Shown here: one piece after another, positions 24,601-35,891 of the stretch
Numbering within the stretch: position 1 is the first letter of the stretch
Layout of the letters: the number at the start of each line of letters is the position of its first letter
DNA from: Corydoras sp. C115
Taxonomy: Eukaryota; Chordata; Actinopteri; Siluriformes; Callichthyidae
Assembly (NCBI GenBank): GCA_019802505.1
Contig: JAFMOC010000039.1
Coordinates: 496,001-560,000, forward strand
DNA length: 64,000 bases
Reading direction: 5' to 3'
Position numbers and translations under genes: made by a program
The notes under the pieces: generated by a model
Told to the model about the DNA's origin: nothing
The model's database searches: none
Seen by the model: only the letters and a program-made list of their open reading frames with translations

Positions 24601-27600
24601 ACTCCCACATATCAAACACACATACAGGTCCACCTGGAGCAAGAGCAAGAGGTTTGAGTAAAGGAGCTGCAGGCAGCAAGCCACAAGGTAATAGTAATCC
24701 AGCTAGACAATGAAAAGAAACCACAAAGAAAGGCACCATATGGAGAAAACACAGACTCACTACACTGACAGGTGCTGGAGGAGAACTCTTCTTATATCGG
24801 GATTTCACCTTCTCTGGTTCCACTTGCAGACTGCTCTCCACTGGCTCCTGCTTGATCTGAATAGGGACTTCTTTTACTGGAGACAACAACAAAAAACATT
24901 TAATACTAAGCAGCATGAAATAAGATATATAAATATAAGTAATATTGTTTAAATATTTACTGTATCGTTAAATACAATGTTGGGGTTTCAATAGTTGGGC
25001 TAATACAATAGGAAATTAATAAAAATGGCTATATTGTGTGGGTCAAATGATTTTTACATTAAATTAATTAATAGATTGTTTGTTCTGATCATTTCTGTAT
25101 ATTTAGAATTTTGTGCATTCAAAATATTAATGAATTAACACCATTCTTTTGCGCAGTTTATAAATTAAAAATACATTTTCCTATAAACAATATAAAAGCA
25201 AAAACTACTCCAATAGTCTGATCCCCCTCACCAATCCCCAGATTTCATTACTATATTTTTACAATAAGTCATCAGTCAACGTTGATTAAACCCACATTTA
25301 ATGTTCTTTTAAGATGTGCCAAAAAACAGCTTTTTAATTTCTATCAAAATGATCAATAATCTATTATTAGCTTCTGCTTTAATACAGAGGTAATAACATC
25401 CATACATTGGTTGATCTGTGACAAAACATGTAGGAGTTTGAGAGGTGTTTATGTATGTGTTGTTTAACAACAGTCCACTCCATAAAACTATAAATGAATG
25501 CTTTAATGAAAAATCTGACTCATAGATGTTAAATAATTAATTAAGCATGATATATAAAAGCATGATCACATGCTTGATGTGATATAAAAGCATGATCACA
25601 TTTAAGGTCATGCTGTTATTCTAAATATATGTTACACTGGACCATTTAAGTAATCACAGTGGTATGTTCCGTTTCTGCTGATGTCAAGAATTCCACTCCT
25701 GTTTGTACAGTGGACTGTATAATAGTCCCGTAGACATTTGGAACACAGTTTCAGTTAATGTGGAGTGTATTCAGTTCATGTATGATGTATTTAATTCAAT
25801 CAGACCTCTGAGGTTTTTACCTTTTTAATGCTGCCTCTATTTGAGAAGGTTCGTTTTATTAATAATAATATCAATAAATCAGCCTGAAATCTGAAGTTAA
25901 AATTGACATGACAACTCACCTGGTTCAGTCTTTGCAACAAAAGAGCCCATCCTTCTTCTAAGATTGGGCTTGTTTTCACACCCCTCTCCTCCTGCCTCTG
26001 ACTTTACACAACCGGACTACAATATGGACAACAACAGGAAAGAGGAATGTTAAAAAGATGTAATGCAGTACACTTTGATTGTCTGGGGGGTTTAGTGTAC
26101 CTTCTGTACCTCAGCTTTCATCCGTTTAGCTCTCCGGGCAGGTGTGCATGCATCACTGGATTGCACCTGCACATTTTGCCTCTGCACCAGATCATGAGGT
26201 TTATATTCTTTATCTTCACAATTTTCCAGAAGGGAGGGCTTCTGATGGAGCTGAAAATGAAATAACAAAAATAACTTTTACTTTGATGGCACCTGCAAAG
26301 GAAGTCTGTTTAAGGCTTAACTATCAATTCCCCTCATATACAAACATGACCTGTACATTTTAACAGTAAAACACAGCACTACATATTCGTTGCAGGCTAC
26401 GTATTTGCCCTTACATAAAGAGCACAGCTGATTAAGGTAACGACAGAAACGCTGCATGGAGTTATCGAAAAGGATGATGAACAACCGCAGCTACAGAAAT
26501 GGAAATAATAAAACCACAAAGCACATCAGCTGTTTTCTAATTAAGTGTGGTATTTGTAGTTAGGTTGCATTAAAATAGCTTAGATATTTATGAAACACAT
26601 TGTAGGATCTTTTAAGATCAATTGTCGTGGAAAAGAAAAGCGTTAAAATATAAACCAGGACCAATAACATTTCCTTTAAATATATTGTTTCCATTCTGAG
26701 GATATAATTCCAGGTTTTAAGTTAAAACATAGTGAACAAGCAGCACTTTAAAGCTAGACTGATTGATTTGAGAATAATACGTTGGCCATCATACAGAGAT
26801 AAAACACAAATTTCTTTAAGGACTAAATTTGGAATTATAAACTGAGATGTTAAAGTTGTCCATGTTTATTTAAATCTAAGCACTAAAAATTTAAGCCCTG
26901 TTGGGATTTGACAGAAATTCAACACCGGTATGTTACATGTCATGCATCTGTTTGTATGACATGTAACCAGCTCCAGCTTTAAAGTAACAATATAAAACAT
27001 GTTTGAGTAAAACTATTCTAATGTCTTCTATTAAAAATAAATAATATAATAACATTTTTTTTATTAATAATTAAATATTAACAAGATGCCTTATTACTTT
27101 TTCCATAATGCTTTGCATTTTACACAAAAAACAGCAATGGGGCAGTAACAAAATATCAATGAAGCAAAGAAACATTTGGGTCTTTTTTTATTTATTCTGT
27201 GTGAATCAATCAATAACAACCCTTTTATTGTTTTCAATCCACACTTTGATTTATAAATGCCAAAGAGTTCATGAAAGTGCTCAACCAGAACCATTTGATC
27301 CTACACAGATGGGAAGCCAGTCCCTCTTCATGACAGATATATTGGAATGAGCAGCTGTTTTCATTTTTATTCTAAATGTATATTAGTAGCTCTGTTTATT
27401 ATGAACTGACCAATTAGCTGAATGTGCAGATATCAAATGATCAGGTTGAATATCCAGTAGCCATGAGCGACACTATGATGCAACTGTGTTCTACCCACAG
27501 GGAACTCTTTCATGGAGCAAACACAGAAAGGGAAGAAACAGCTGGGGGTTTTAAATGAGTATTCCCTACTGTAACTGTCTTTGTATTCTCTGGGGTTGAA

Positions 27601-30600
27601 AGATGCTGAAAAAGGGAGGAGGGGAGGTAAAACAACAACAGCAATATAAATATCAGAAATCTGCAGAACAAAGCTCTACTTCTTCATCCATCACTATCGA
27701 CCTAAGTGTAGCATTTGGCAGTGTATTGAATGTGTGTGTGGGAAGGGTGTAGAATTAAGGACAGGGGGGAAAGAAAGCAGATACAGGCATTAAGGGGTCA
27801 AAATAGGTCCTGCGCTGCCAATCACTGAAAAGCCAGCCCACCCCCGGACATTAACAATAAAACAAAACAATAGCAGGCTTTTTAATAAAAAAAAAAAAAA
27901 GCAAAGGAACTGGACACAAAAGCAGCACAAGATGGTATTGTAATGAAAAAACAAGGAGATCTGATAATATTTATGTAACATGTTCAAAAAAACCTAGCTT
28001 TAGGAAATTTAAAAGTCAGATTATAGCAATAGAGTGCAGTCACCTCACAATACTTAGATCCTGGGTTCAATTCCTGGGCAGACTGTTAATAAATGTGCGT
28101 TTTCTCCCCACAGTCCAATGTCATTTAGGTCTAAACTGAACAGTAAAAACTTTGTTTTTCTGTGTGCCTGTCCTGTGATGGACTTGAAACATGTCCAGCG
28201 TCTATAGCATTGATATATATGTATGTTTTACTAATAGTAATAATATTCTATAATGTAGTAAAAGCATTTTAAATTAAACCAAAATAAAACAATGATTTTG
28301 AAAAATTGACCAATTACATGTTTTAGCAGCATGTGGCCTGGTATAAACATAGAAACAGTCATACAGTTAAAATTAAAAACCCATTGGCATGGATGGACAC
28401 CAGAGAACCAGTGTGATCTTAGAGCTACGCACCAGCAGGTTGGCCCCAGACTGAAAGAGGTAGTAGGGGTAGAGAATCCTCTCATAGTGGGAACGTATGT
28501 GTGAGCCAACCGCCTTTCCAGGAGCAAAGCCCATGATCATGGCTATCTTTGTCCATCTGCGCTCCTTACAGACTGTTTCGAATCCTCCCTCTTCTAAAAC
28601 CAGCTGAAGATTTGGGGAAGGGGAAATGGAACAGAAAGAAAAACAAACACAGAAATAAGACCTTATTCCATTTTTTAAACAAAAGTTGTCATACAGCTAA
28701 AAAAGACTATATAAATGTAAATGTCGGAAACATTGATCAGCATTTGCTCCGCTTTCAAGTCTTACCTTGTTTAGCTGATATAGGTCTAATATCTTTCGCT
28801 CGACATGTGGAATTTTAAGTGTACATCCCTGAAGCTCCCAGAACTTAGCAATCTGGTCCAGAAAGTTGAGTTTGACTCGAGTTTGAGCCTAAAAATGGAA
28901 TGCCACAGCAGAGAAACAATAAGGGGTGAAATAAAACAAAAACACAACAAAAAGGAAAAACAGAATGAAGCATTTAAGACCTTCCAGCAGAATATTAATC
29001 ATTAACCATTATCTTTTCAGCAATAATGTGCATCCATTGCCAGTTTAGTTAACAATTTGAGTTTGAAAAGACCACATTTCTGTCGACTATGACATTCTAA
29101 TAAAACTTCAGGCCTTCCTTTATTTGAGGAAAACCTTTACTAAAGACAACATTAAACCCCTTGTTGTGGGGGGTGCTGAAGTTGCAGTCCAATGCCCACC
29201 ATAAAAAAAGAAAAAAACTCCCCAAACTTGCCTCTAATTCATTAAGCCTCTGGATCCGAGGAGTGAAATGAAGTCTATCGACGTCACATGCAAATGGAGG
29301 CTGCCAGTCCTGAACACACAAATGAGAAAAAGATGAAACAAGACGGACTGTGCTAATGTGCTTCTTACACAAATCAACTTTGCGAAATATCAGGGTTGGA
29401 AAATCCTGCTTTGAGGTAGGCATGCAGTCTGCTGCATCACAAAAATATATAATACAGTTACTAACAGTGATTTTTAACCAATGATATGGAAGGTTTTATG
29501 TTTTTACAGCAAGTATGTCAAAGATTAAAATAAAGTTGCACATGTTCAGATCAGATATGGCACAACTTTCAGTATTATACATCAACATGGATTCACAGCA
29601 TAACTGCAGCATTATCTAAATATTTTAGGAGTGCCACCCATAAACAAAACACTTCCTCGAATTGCATTATGAGAAAGATATATTCACTTTAAAACTTAAA
29701 TATTTTCAGTTTGGTATCATACATATTAAAATAACAAGGAAATTTGGGGGTGGGTGTTTGATGTGTCTTGCACATCAAAGTCATTTGAGTCATTGTAAGG
29801 CATAGATGTGACGGCAGTATTGCAATGTAAATGGATTTCTTATTTTAAAAGGGATTTTGCTTTTTGTTTACACTGAACTTCACTTCACAAGAAACTGCTA
29901 AAGGAATAAATTGCAGCATTTTTTTTACTGCAGGTTTGGTCCAAAGTCAGCAGAATTGATTTATAACCTGAGAAAACAAAAGTATATCTGAAAAGATTCT
30001 TCTTCTTTCCTCCTGCATGAATATTCCATCTTGTATTGGGCCATTTCTTAAAATTTTTGTGCATTTGCCCAATTTCAAAACAGATTTATACATCAGAACA
30101 AACTAAATATTGGCAGCCCAGGTCAAATTCCATTGTTGCATAGATTTTGGGTAATAAATAAGTCAACACATTTTCAGATAAACAACCATCAAAACATTTT
30201 ATTTACTGGATTAACATATTTAAATGTTTGACTTGTATGTCAACCTCATCATACTTTGCCTAAGTGTTGTAAGCAGGGAAAAAGGAAATGGACATGTTTT
30301 TATTGAGACAGCAGTGATTCCTATTAACCATTTCTCAATTCTGATCCAGGCAGCCTACTTCGCACATTTTAGTGGTTTTCCTGCTTTCGACACAGCTGAT
30401 CCAATTAGCTTATTAACAGTATGTCATTTACATTAATGGTTGACCAAGGTTGAGAGAACCATCTATAATGGACGTGTTAAACTAACTGCATTTAGACATT
30501 AGCGACATCTTAACCACTTAAATTTCATCTACTCGAGTGTGAGCAGATGTTACAGGATATGCAATATTTAAAATGTTTTGCATGGGCATTTTATTGCAGC

Positions 30601-33600
30601 TTTATTGATTGGTCCAGTCTATTTAGAAAGAAGGGAAAACTGTGAGTATAATACTTCAGATGCAATAAATATCACTAAGAATCTAAGAATGACAGGGTTC
30701 ATAATGTGCATGTAAACAGACCCACTGATATTACGTAATTATGTTCAATGCTAGTGGAACTATAAAGGACTTTAATCGTGTTTATATGTCACACCAAATA
30801 CATCTCATTTGGTTTCTATTTATTTATATCTAGGGCTTTAGTGTGCCACTGCTCTTTTAATGGATCCCAGCAGACTACAAGGAGGTAGATATACTCTCCA
30901 GATTTACAGCCTCATAAGGCCCCGGTTACCACCCATTTGTCTGCACAGATGCAGGGTTTTGTTTTGTTTATTTTTTTGTTAAGACACATGTGAAGTTTCT
31001 TTAATTAAAAGGCCCAAATGTGTGACAACTGCAGACAGACAGAAGGCTAAAGATTTTTTTTACGTTTCACATTGTATATGGGTAAGATCTCATTTCTGGT
31101 TGTTTTGACAGTTTACTTAATAAGTTACTTACTGCAATATAGTATTTACATCTGTTCTCCAAACTTAATATCTTTTTACATATATACTGCAACACCAAAC
31201 ATTTTTATACATCAGCTTCAGGAGCTTTATATTAGAACATATGGTTAAATCAACTATCCTGCCGGTTCACTGGTCTAATGACTGTTTAATTTTCACCTGG
31301 ACCCATGTGTAAATAGAGCAGTCTGTAGCCCTCTAGATGTCTAGATAAAAAGACAAAGGGGTTTAGAAACTTTTGTTGCTGAAGGTTGATGCTAAAAAAG
31401 ATTTTGTTTATGATCAACCACAAACCGGTTATTTGAACGTGATTTTATCTTTTTTACTGCCATTTAAAGATATATATGGTCAACAACCCACTGTAACAGG
31501 CGAAAATACATTGGTGTTCTCCTTTGGGTGTAAAACGGATGCAAACGGAAAATTTTGGACAATGTCTGTACTCAATACACAATAATTATCTGTTGTTAAT
31601 TGTTTATGAAAGCAGGCCTTCCATTTATGACAACAGGAAAAACAAAAACTACAAAAAAAAATGACCACCTCCCCACCCCAAGTTTTATATGACAAGTCTT
31701 GAGTTTATTTTAAGCATTGCACACTATTTTGACCTCTGGCTGTTAAAAAAAACACCCATCTTTCAGCGTTTAAACTGCAAGTGTGAAGCTTATTTAAATG
31801 CAGCGTTGGAGAAGTTTTACTAGCAAAAGCACCAAATGGCCACGATGTTACAAGGTCATATGAGAATGGACTACTCAACAGGTGATGAAGGGGGAAAAAA
31901 GGAAGTGCTGATTAGTTAAATGAAATATTTTAATAGTAAATGTTGGTCAGCCTCTCCCTGTGAGGCGTTTAGCAAAATCCAACACAGTTAGGTTATTTGT
32001 GGAACCACAGGCTGGGTTGTTCTCAAAACTATTATCCAGAAATAAAACTGGAATAACAAGAAAAGCAGAGCATGCATATGTTTTTGTGTTATCCATCAGT
32101 CTGCCAGCATAAGTGTTTATTAAAAGGCTATAGCTGGCTTTACCTATAGTGTAACCAGGTTTTTGAGAAGCGGAAGCCATTTTATTAAGTTGCAAGTTAA
32201 AATGTATTCATCTCATCCAAATTAGAATTGAGATTACGTGAAAGAAAAAGTACCAGTGCAACAACACATCATTAACCTCATTCAATAGAACAGGATGCAG
32301 CCATGGCAGGTTTATAATTGTATAAATACACACATTGCACTTCTTACTTTCTTAATGTGTCCCCCTAGATAACAAAATTTAACTCTACATTTCCTTTTTT
32401 TGTGACCGCACAGGTGAGCAATCTACAAAACCACTTCCCGTGGCAAAGTGTAAACTAGCTAAACAGCAGCCAATGAAAAATGGACCACACTGAGAACAGG
32501 ACATCCGGATTACTCTCACGAACGCAGGCCCACGGTTTCTGGCTAAAATGAAGCCACAGAAAACCTGTAAGAACAGTGTTAACATAAAAGGCTTCAATTC
32601 TCTCTTCATTATACAGTCCCTGTAACTGTGGCAGGCATCTTCACCCAGAGTTTTCCGCACCAACACACTTACATCTACCCACATCCCCCATCCGCCCTTG
32701 ATATTTTCCAAAGGCAGAACAATACACAGCTTAACGCTGCAATTAGAACACCAGAAGAACATGCAGATTCAAATTAACAACCAAAACAAAGTCCATTTGA
32801 TTGTTTCTTTAAATAATGCACCGTGTTATAATTCTTTCATCCACAAGAGCACAGGTTCACAAACTACCTTATAAAACTGTATAATAAAGTTTGGCTTAGA
32901 ACTTCAGTATAAGCAACGTGACATGATGACAGTCTTTAATTTGGTAAATTTTCATGCATTATGCAACAATATTTTAAACTGACATAATTATAAACGAGTG
33001 AACTAAAATACTGCACTATACAAATGGTAGTTAGTTGTCTAGACAGATTTGATATCTCCTATTACTACATTCATCTAAATGTTACAACGTAAACAAACTG
33101 TAAAGATCTAAACCACAGACTAAAGCTTATGTTATGATCTTGTACTTAGTAGTATGGAAGGCAGGTCCACCAAAGTGCAAATCTGCAGTACATGGGGTTA
33201 AAACTAAAAATTGTTGTTATTAAGCTTTCGAAACTATTTCAAAGAACAGAAAATGGCTTCCCATTGATTTATTTTCAGTGGACAGTTAAACTTCATCACA
33301 AAATGTTGTGGTCTTTTCATTTATAATGCTGGTCATTATGGTGATAAATAATAAATATTCAACTTGTGATTCAGGCTTAGCTCAAAGAGTAAATGCAGAA
33401 AATGAGAAAATAAACTTTGGAAACTGTTTCTGCTTGCACACTTTGGAGAAAAACTACAGTCCACCATTTTGGGATGAAACTCAAACTAACTGTAATTCGC
33501 ACTGAATGTATTTATTTGGCGCTTGGTACGTTGTTAGAAATACGTCGTTTAGCATCGTATTGTTATTTGAGAACATAATTCAAGCGTCCCAGTTGTTGTT

Positions 33601-35891
33601 GTCACCCAAAACCAACCAAATAAACCAAACGCATCCCAGCTCCCAGCTGAAGAACCATGAAAAGTCGCTCTATAGTTACATCGTCGTTTTAATACGCAAC
33701 TAAAATGACCACTGAGTTCGTTATGAACTAAACGATGCCGGAAACGATCTTAACACTTTATTTCACTCCTAGCAGCTGCACAACGGTTGTGGCACAGACC
33801 CACAAAATGGCCAGATGGTTGTACATTGAGTCCACAAAGGCAACATGGAGGATATAGCGCAAGTGAAGCGGCCTGGTCGCTCGATTCTGTTGGAACGGCT
33901 CATCGTTTTGTTTCACCAACAGCTGCCACTTTTCAAAAATATAGCTGAATTTCACAGTGTGCAACATCTTTCTTGGTTTAGTCTGTTTTATACGTACAGT
34001 GGGCTGGTAAATGGTGTCCTTTAACACAACACAGTGTGGTTTTTATAATAAACGATTAAGACGGGGCTTTCTGTAGGAAACAAATGAAGCACAGACCACC
34101 GCGGTGTATAAAACTTGCTTGCGTTAAATATGAAGCTGAATTTGGCCGCGGACATCTTTAACACATTGTGTTGTTTTTTTTTAATCCCCTTCAGTTGAAT
34201 GACGGCGTGAGACACGTCACGTAGCTCTCAGTAATAACAGAGTGATCCGGGAGCTCTTCATTGTTTTATTGATTCAGACATTAAAACTACTGTGGTCCTG
34301 ATTTTCACACAAACCTTTAAAACTCTCCATTACAGGTTCATTTAAAGAACCACAGCGAGAACATTTAAAAGGCTGGTACATCGTTGTTAAATAAACAATG
34401 CGAGTTTATTCATTATATAAAGCAACAGAAATATAACCGAGCGAGAAAAAAACGCAGAAACATAAAAACTCATCAAACCCAAAGAAACGAGCTTCGAATT
34501 GGGCTTGTGGGAACTGAACGTAACACCGTTGGACATCTTGCATGATGTTTCAACCCAATAAAGTACTATTCGCTCAAACCTTTAGGATGTAACGTTAAAC
34601 TATCGTTTTAATCGAATCTGAAACGCGATAGGTTATTAAAACTTCCTCGTTGTTCAGCGTGAATTCAATGTCACATTCACGTCGTCATGAAAATCTGCCA
34701 TGTGGCCTTTTAATACAGGGAGTGTTGGGTTAGTTCACTTCACATACGTTTATTATCAGTATAATTTCATTTTAGATGCGAACAGTGACGTTAATAAGAA
34801 GTCGGCGACCTTACGTTTGTACGATGATAACTTACAAAGGTGACTTTTGTGCGTTTAAAGGCGGTTACACATATTTACATTGACATAAAAGAGCACGAGA
34901 CTAATTCATTTAACTAGTAAATAGCCTGGTCCCTTAAACATGAGATTGGCTACAATATCAACAAATACATTCAAAGTATACCCATTAACACGTTGTAGAA
35001 AATGGAAGAAAGGTGTTGGTTATTTCGTAAAGAACAATTATTAAAACGATTACTTTGAATTACAAACCAACTAGTTATTAGACCCTAACTACTTGTTCTC
35101 GTCTAACCTGAGCGAAACGACTAGCTAAATTAAGGAAATCAATTTTTCAAGGTGCAATTGAAATTAAAGTTAGTAGATTAATAAACATTACATTTAAACC
35201 CCATGTAGCCAGTTAACTAACATTTAATCGCTATTATATATAATTATTTACCAGAAGATGTAGTTTAAATAGATATGGGCTGCGCCCTAAACTGCACACC
35301 AAGTGTATGATAAAGCACACCAGGTTAGTTTGCGACAATTGCTGTTGTTGCTGTTTTCACTTACTATTTAGTAAGATGTGTGCGGTTTGGGACGCAGCCT
35401 CATTTTTAACTGTTGGGCCAGCGACGCATCTATCCATTCACGTCTTATTTGAAAATATACACGCTATGGTAAACAACAAAATAACAACTAGGAAAACGTA
35501 TTACATACTAGGAATAATATTTGAGGTCTCGGAGAAGTAAAGCTGTATTTTAAAAAATGAAATAGAGTCGATAAGCTTCCATCAGAGGCACAAAGCAATA
35601 CAGCTGGCTTAACTAGTGCTGTCACAAGGCCGCCATGTTGAAAGATTTCCCTTTAAATCTAGATCGCCAGGAGTTCTAAGGAGACAAAGATGGAATCGGT
35701 GGAAACGGAGGAGCCGTGCGACCGGTTCTGACACTCACCGGCGGCGGGCGGACTTTGCAGATGCCAGTTTTCTCGGCGATCGGTCGGATTTTGTTGAAGA
35801 AAGCGAACGGATCGTTGAATTCCTCCCAGCTGGGCTCGAAGACCGGGCACTCCGGAGGCGGCTTAAACTCGTCCGGCCGCGACTGGCTCAT
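11294..35891 (-). CDS. kdm5b: Lysine-specific demethylase 5B (JARID1B/PLU-1), complete, 27 coding exons
   Basis: Nuclear Fe(II)/2-oxoglutarate dioxygenase that removes methyl groups from H3K4me3/me2 and represses transcription. I assembled 27 exons with consistent phases totalling 4500 nt (1499 aa plus stop); human KDM5B is 1544 aa. Domain order is JmjN, ARID, PHD1, JmjC, C5HC2 zinc finger, PLU-1 region, PHD2, PHD3, as in KDM5A/B. The third PHD excludes KDM5C/D, and residue similarity plus linkage to KLHL12 points to KDM5B over KDM5A. The ATG at 35889-35891 opens MSQSRPDEFKPPPECPVFEP, 17 residues shorter than human before PPPEC. Teleosts can keep two kdm5b copies (a/b); which one this is cannot be told here. 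Exon blocks are given in the following entries. Confidence 0.97.
11919..11942. repeat. (CA)n microsatellite abutting the kdm5b exon 26 donor
   Basis: About 12 CA units on the plus strand, read as (GT)n on the gene strand. The first GT of the run is the splice donor itself. Confidence 0.93.
13135..13390 (-). repeat. Interspersed repeat, 'ggccattttgttag' family, diverged
   Basis: Shares 'caacacactaacataccacc', 'tatcagtgtcactgca' and 'aataatcacccacct' with the copy at ~5915-6250. Lies in the kdm5b intron between exons 23 and 24. Confidence 0.5.
13602..14060 (-). CDS. kdm5b: kdm5b coding exon 23: PHD2 finger
   Basis: 153 codons from residue 1134, starting MATLGEVRLKELESL (human MATLGEARLREMEAL). 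PHD2 runs ~1171-1213 with ligands CLCQKPP, QCELCRDLFHSVC and WLCPSC. It is followed by the conserved LLASLQRIRVRLPEGDALRY helix. Acceptor CCAG|ATG, donor CAG|GTGAGG. The downstream tail (SYELSQGTQEQSG) does not match human closely. Confidence 0.95.
14440..14580 (+). repeat. Retroelement-tail-like sequence with (ATT/AGT)n
   Basis: Reads 'gtgtaaagcatcctcagg' then 'aaggcactatataacatt' and an ATTATTAGTAGTAG microsatellite. This resembles the 3' tail seen at ~9050-9118 but is diverged. Confidence 0.35.
14804..19917 (-). CDS. kdm5b: kdm5b coding exons 15-22: C5HC2 zinc finger and PLU-1 helical region
   Basis: Exons: 19736-19917, 19446-19570, 18286-18436, 18065-18179, 16990-17360, 16232-16370, 15061-15240, 14804-14962. 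The C5HC2 finger is at residues ~678-725 (DDERQCTKCRTTCYLSALTC, CLHHALNLCSC). The PLU-1 helical region follows, with KFPDNDLL-like NNFPDNDLLRNLKLVTQDAD, LLNGKRQTRYRAGGGK, MARLQELLTVSEQWEEKA and VPVLDTLSNMVLRGR. Introns are AT-rich. Exon phases sum without a break. Confidence 0.94.
20074..23794 (-). CDS. kdm5b: kdm5b coding exons 9-14: catalytic JmjC domain
   Basis: Exons: 23675-23794, 23426-23584, 22589-22770, 22002-22164, 21500-21619, 20074-20268. JmjC spans residues ~440-605. The Fe(II) ligands are present: His486 and Glu488 in CWHIEDHW, and His574 in RSYHSGFNQGFNFAE (human H499, E501, H587, a constant offset of 13). Exon 11 splits the W codon before GEPKTWYG, as in human. All catalytic residues I can recognise are intact, so the enzyme should be active. 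Confidence 0.96.
20976..21330 (+). mobile_element. V-SINE copy in a kdm5b intron
   Basis: Complete head (gggctgcatggtggcttagt; B box ggttcgaattcc with one change), body, and a (GGAT)n rather than (GAAT)n tail. It therefore belongs with the 39 kb copies to a GGAT-tailed subgroup. Sits between kdm5b exons 13 and 14. Confidence 0.85.
24475..24633 (-). CDS. kdm5b: kdm5b coding exon 8: PHD1 finger
   Basis: 53 codons, residues 294-346. Zinc ligands are visible as CLICGSG, LLLCDGCDDSYHTFC and WRCPKCLAQ (C4HC3). In KDM5A/B this finger binds the unmodified H3 N-terminus and stimulates the adjacent JmjC domain. Acceptor CCAG|GTG and donor CAG|GTAAGG are canonical. Nearly identical to human. Confidence 0.96.
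24761..26250 (-). CDS. kdm5b: kdm5b coding exons 5-7: variable linker with SUMO-like motifs
   Basis: Exons: 26110-26250 (47 codons), 25920-26016 (97 nt, ends phase 1) and 24761-24876 (116 nt). They encode the poorly conserved stretch between ARID and PHD1: KEYKPHDLVQRQNVQ, PARRAKRMKAE, NLRRRMG and IKQEPVE. The last looks like a psi-K-x-E sumoylation consensus, shared with human IKQEPIE; that role is inferred. Weak overall conservation makes exon 6 the least certain of the set, but its acceptor, donor and phase fit. Confidence 0.88.
28030..28205 (+). mobile_element. Strongly degenerate tRNA-headed SINE
   Basis: A B-box-like gggttcaattcc is followed by 'gttttctccccacagtccaa' and 'gcctgtcctgtgatggact'. 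Only fragments of the V-SINE body remain. Confidence 0.45.
28433..35891 (-). CDS. kdm5b: kdm5b coding exons 1-4: JmjN and ARID
   Basis: Exons: 35739-35891, 29232-29309, 28766-28888, 28433-28603 (51, 26, 41 and 57 codons, all phase 0). JmjN spans residues ~14-56 (PVFEPSWEEFNDPFAFFNKI). ARID, a DNA-binding fold, spans ~80-170 (motifs FLDQIAKFWELQG, EEGGFETVC, GSHIRSHYERILYPY). Exon 2 ends GAG|GCAAGT, a GC rather than GT donor. Exon 4 ends CTG|GTGCGT. Intron 1 (29310-35738) is the longest in the gene. Confidence 0.95.
29310..35738 (-). other. kdm5b intron 1: 6.4 kb, no exon or intact element found
   Basis: Between the JmjN exon and exon 2. AT-rich with many short open frames on both strands; none has protein-like composition or splice context that I trust. 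First introns of chromatin genes often hold enhancers, but I cannot show one here. Confidence 0.5.

Noticed and set aside
26395..26500. Possible extra kdm5b exon with splice-like edges
   Set aside because: Translation does not resemble the KDM5 linker, while 26110-26250 fits with correct phase.
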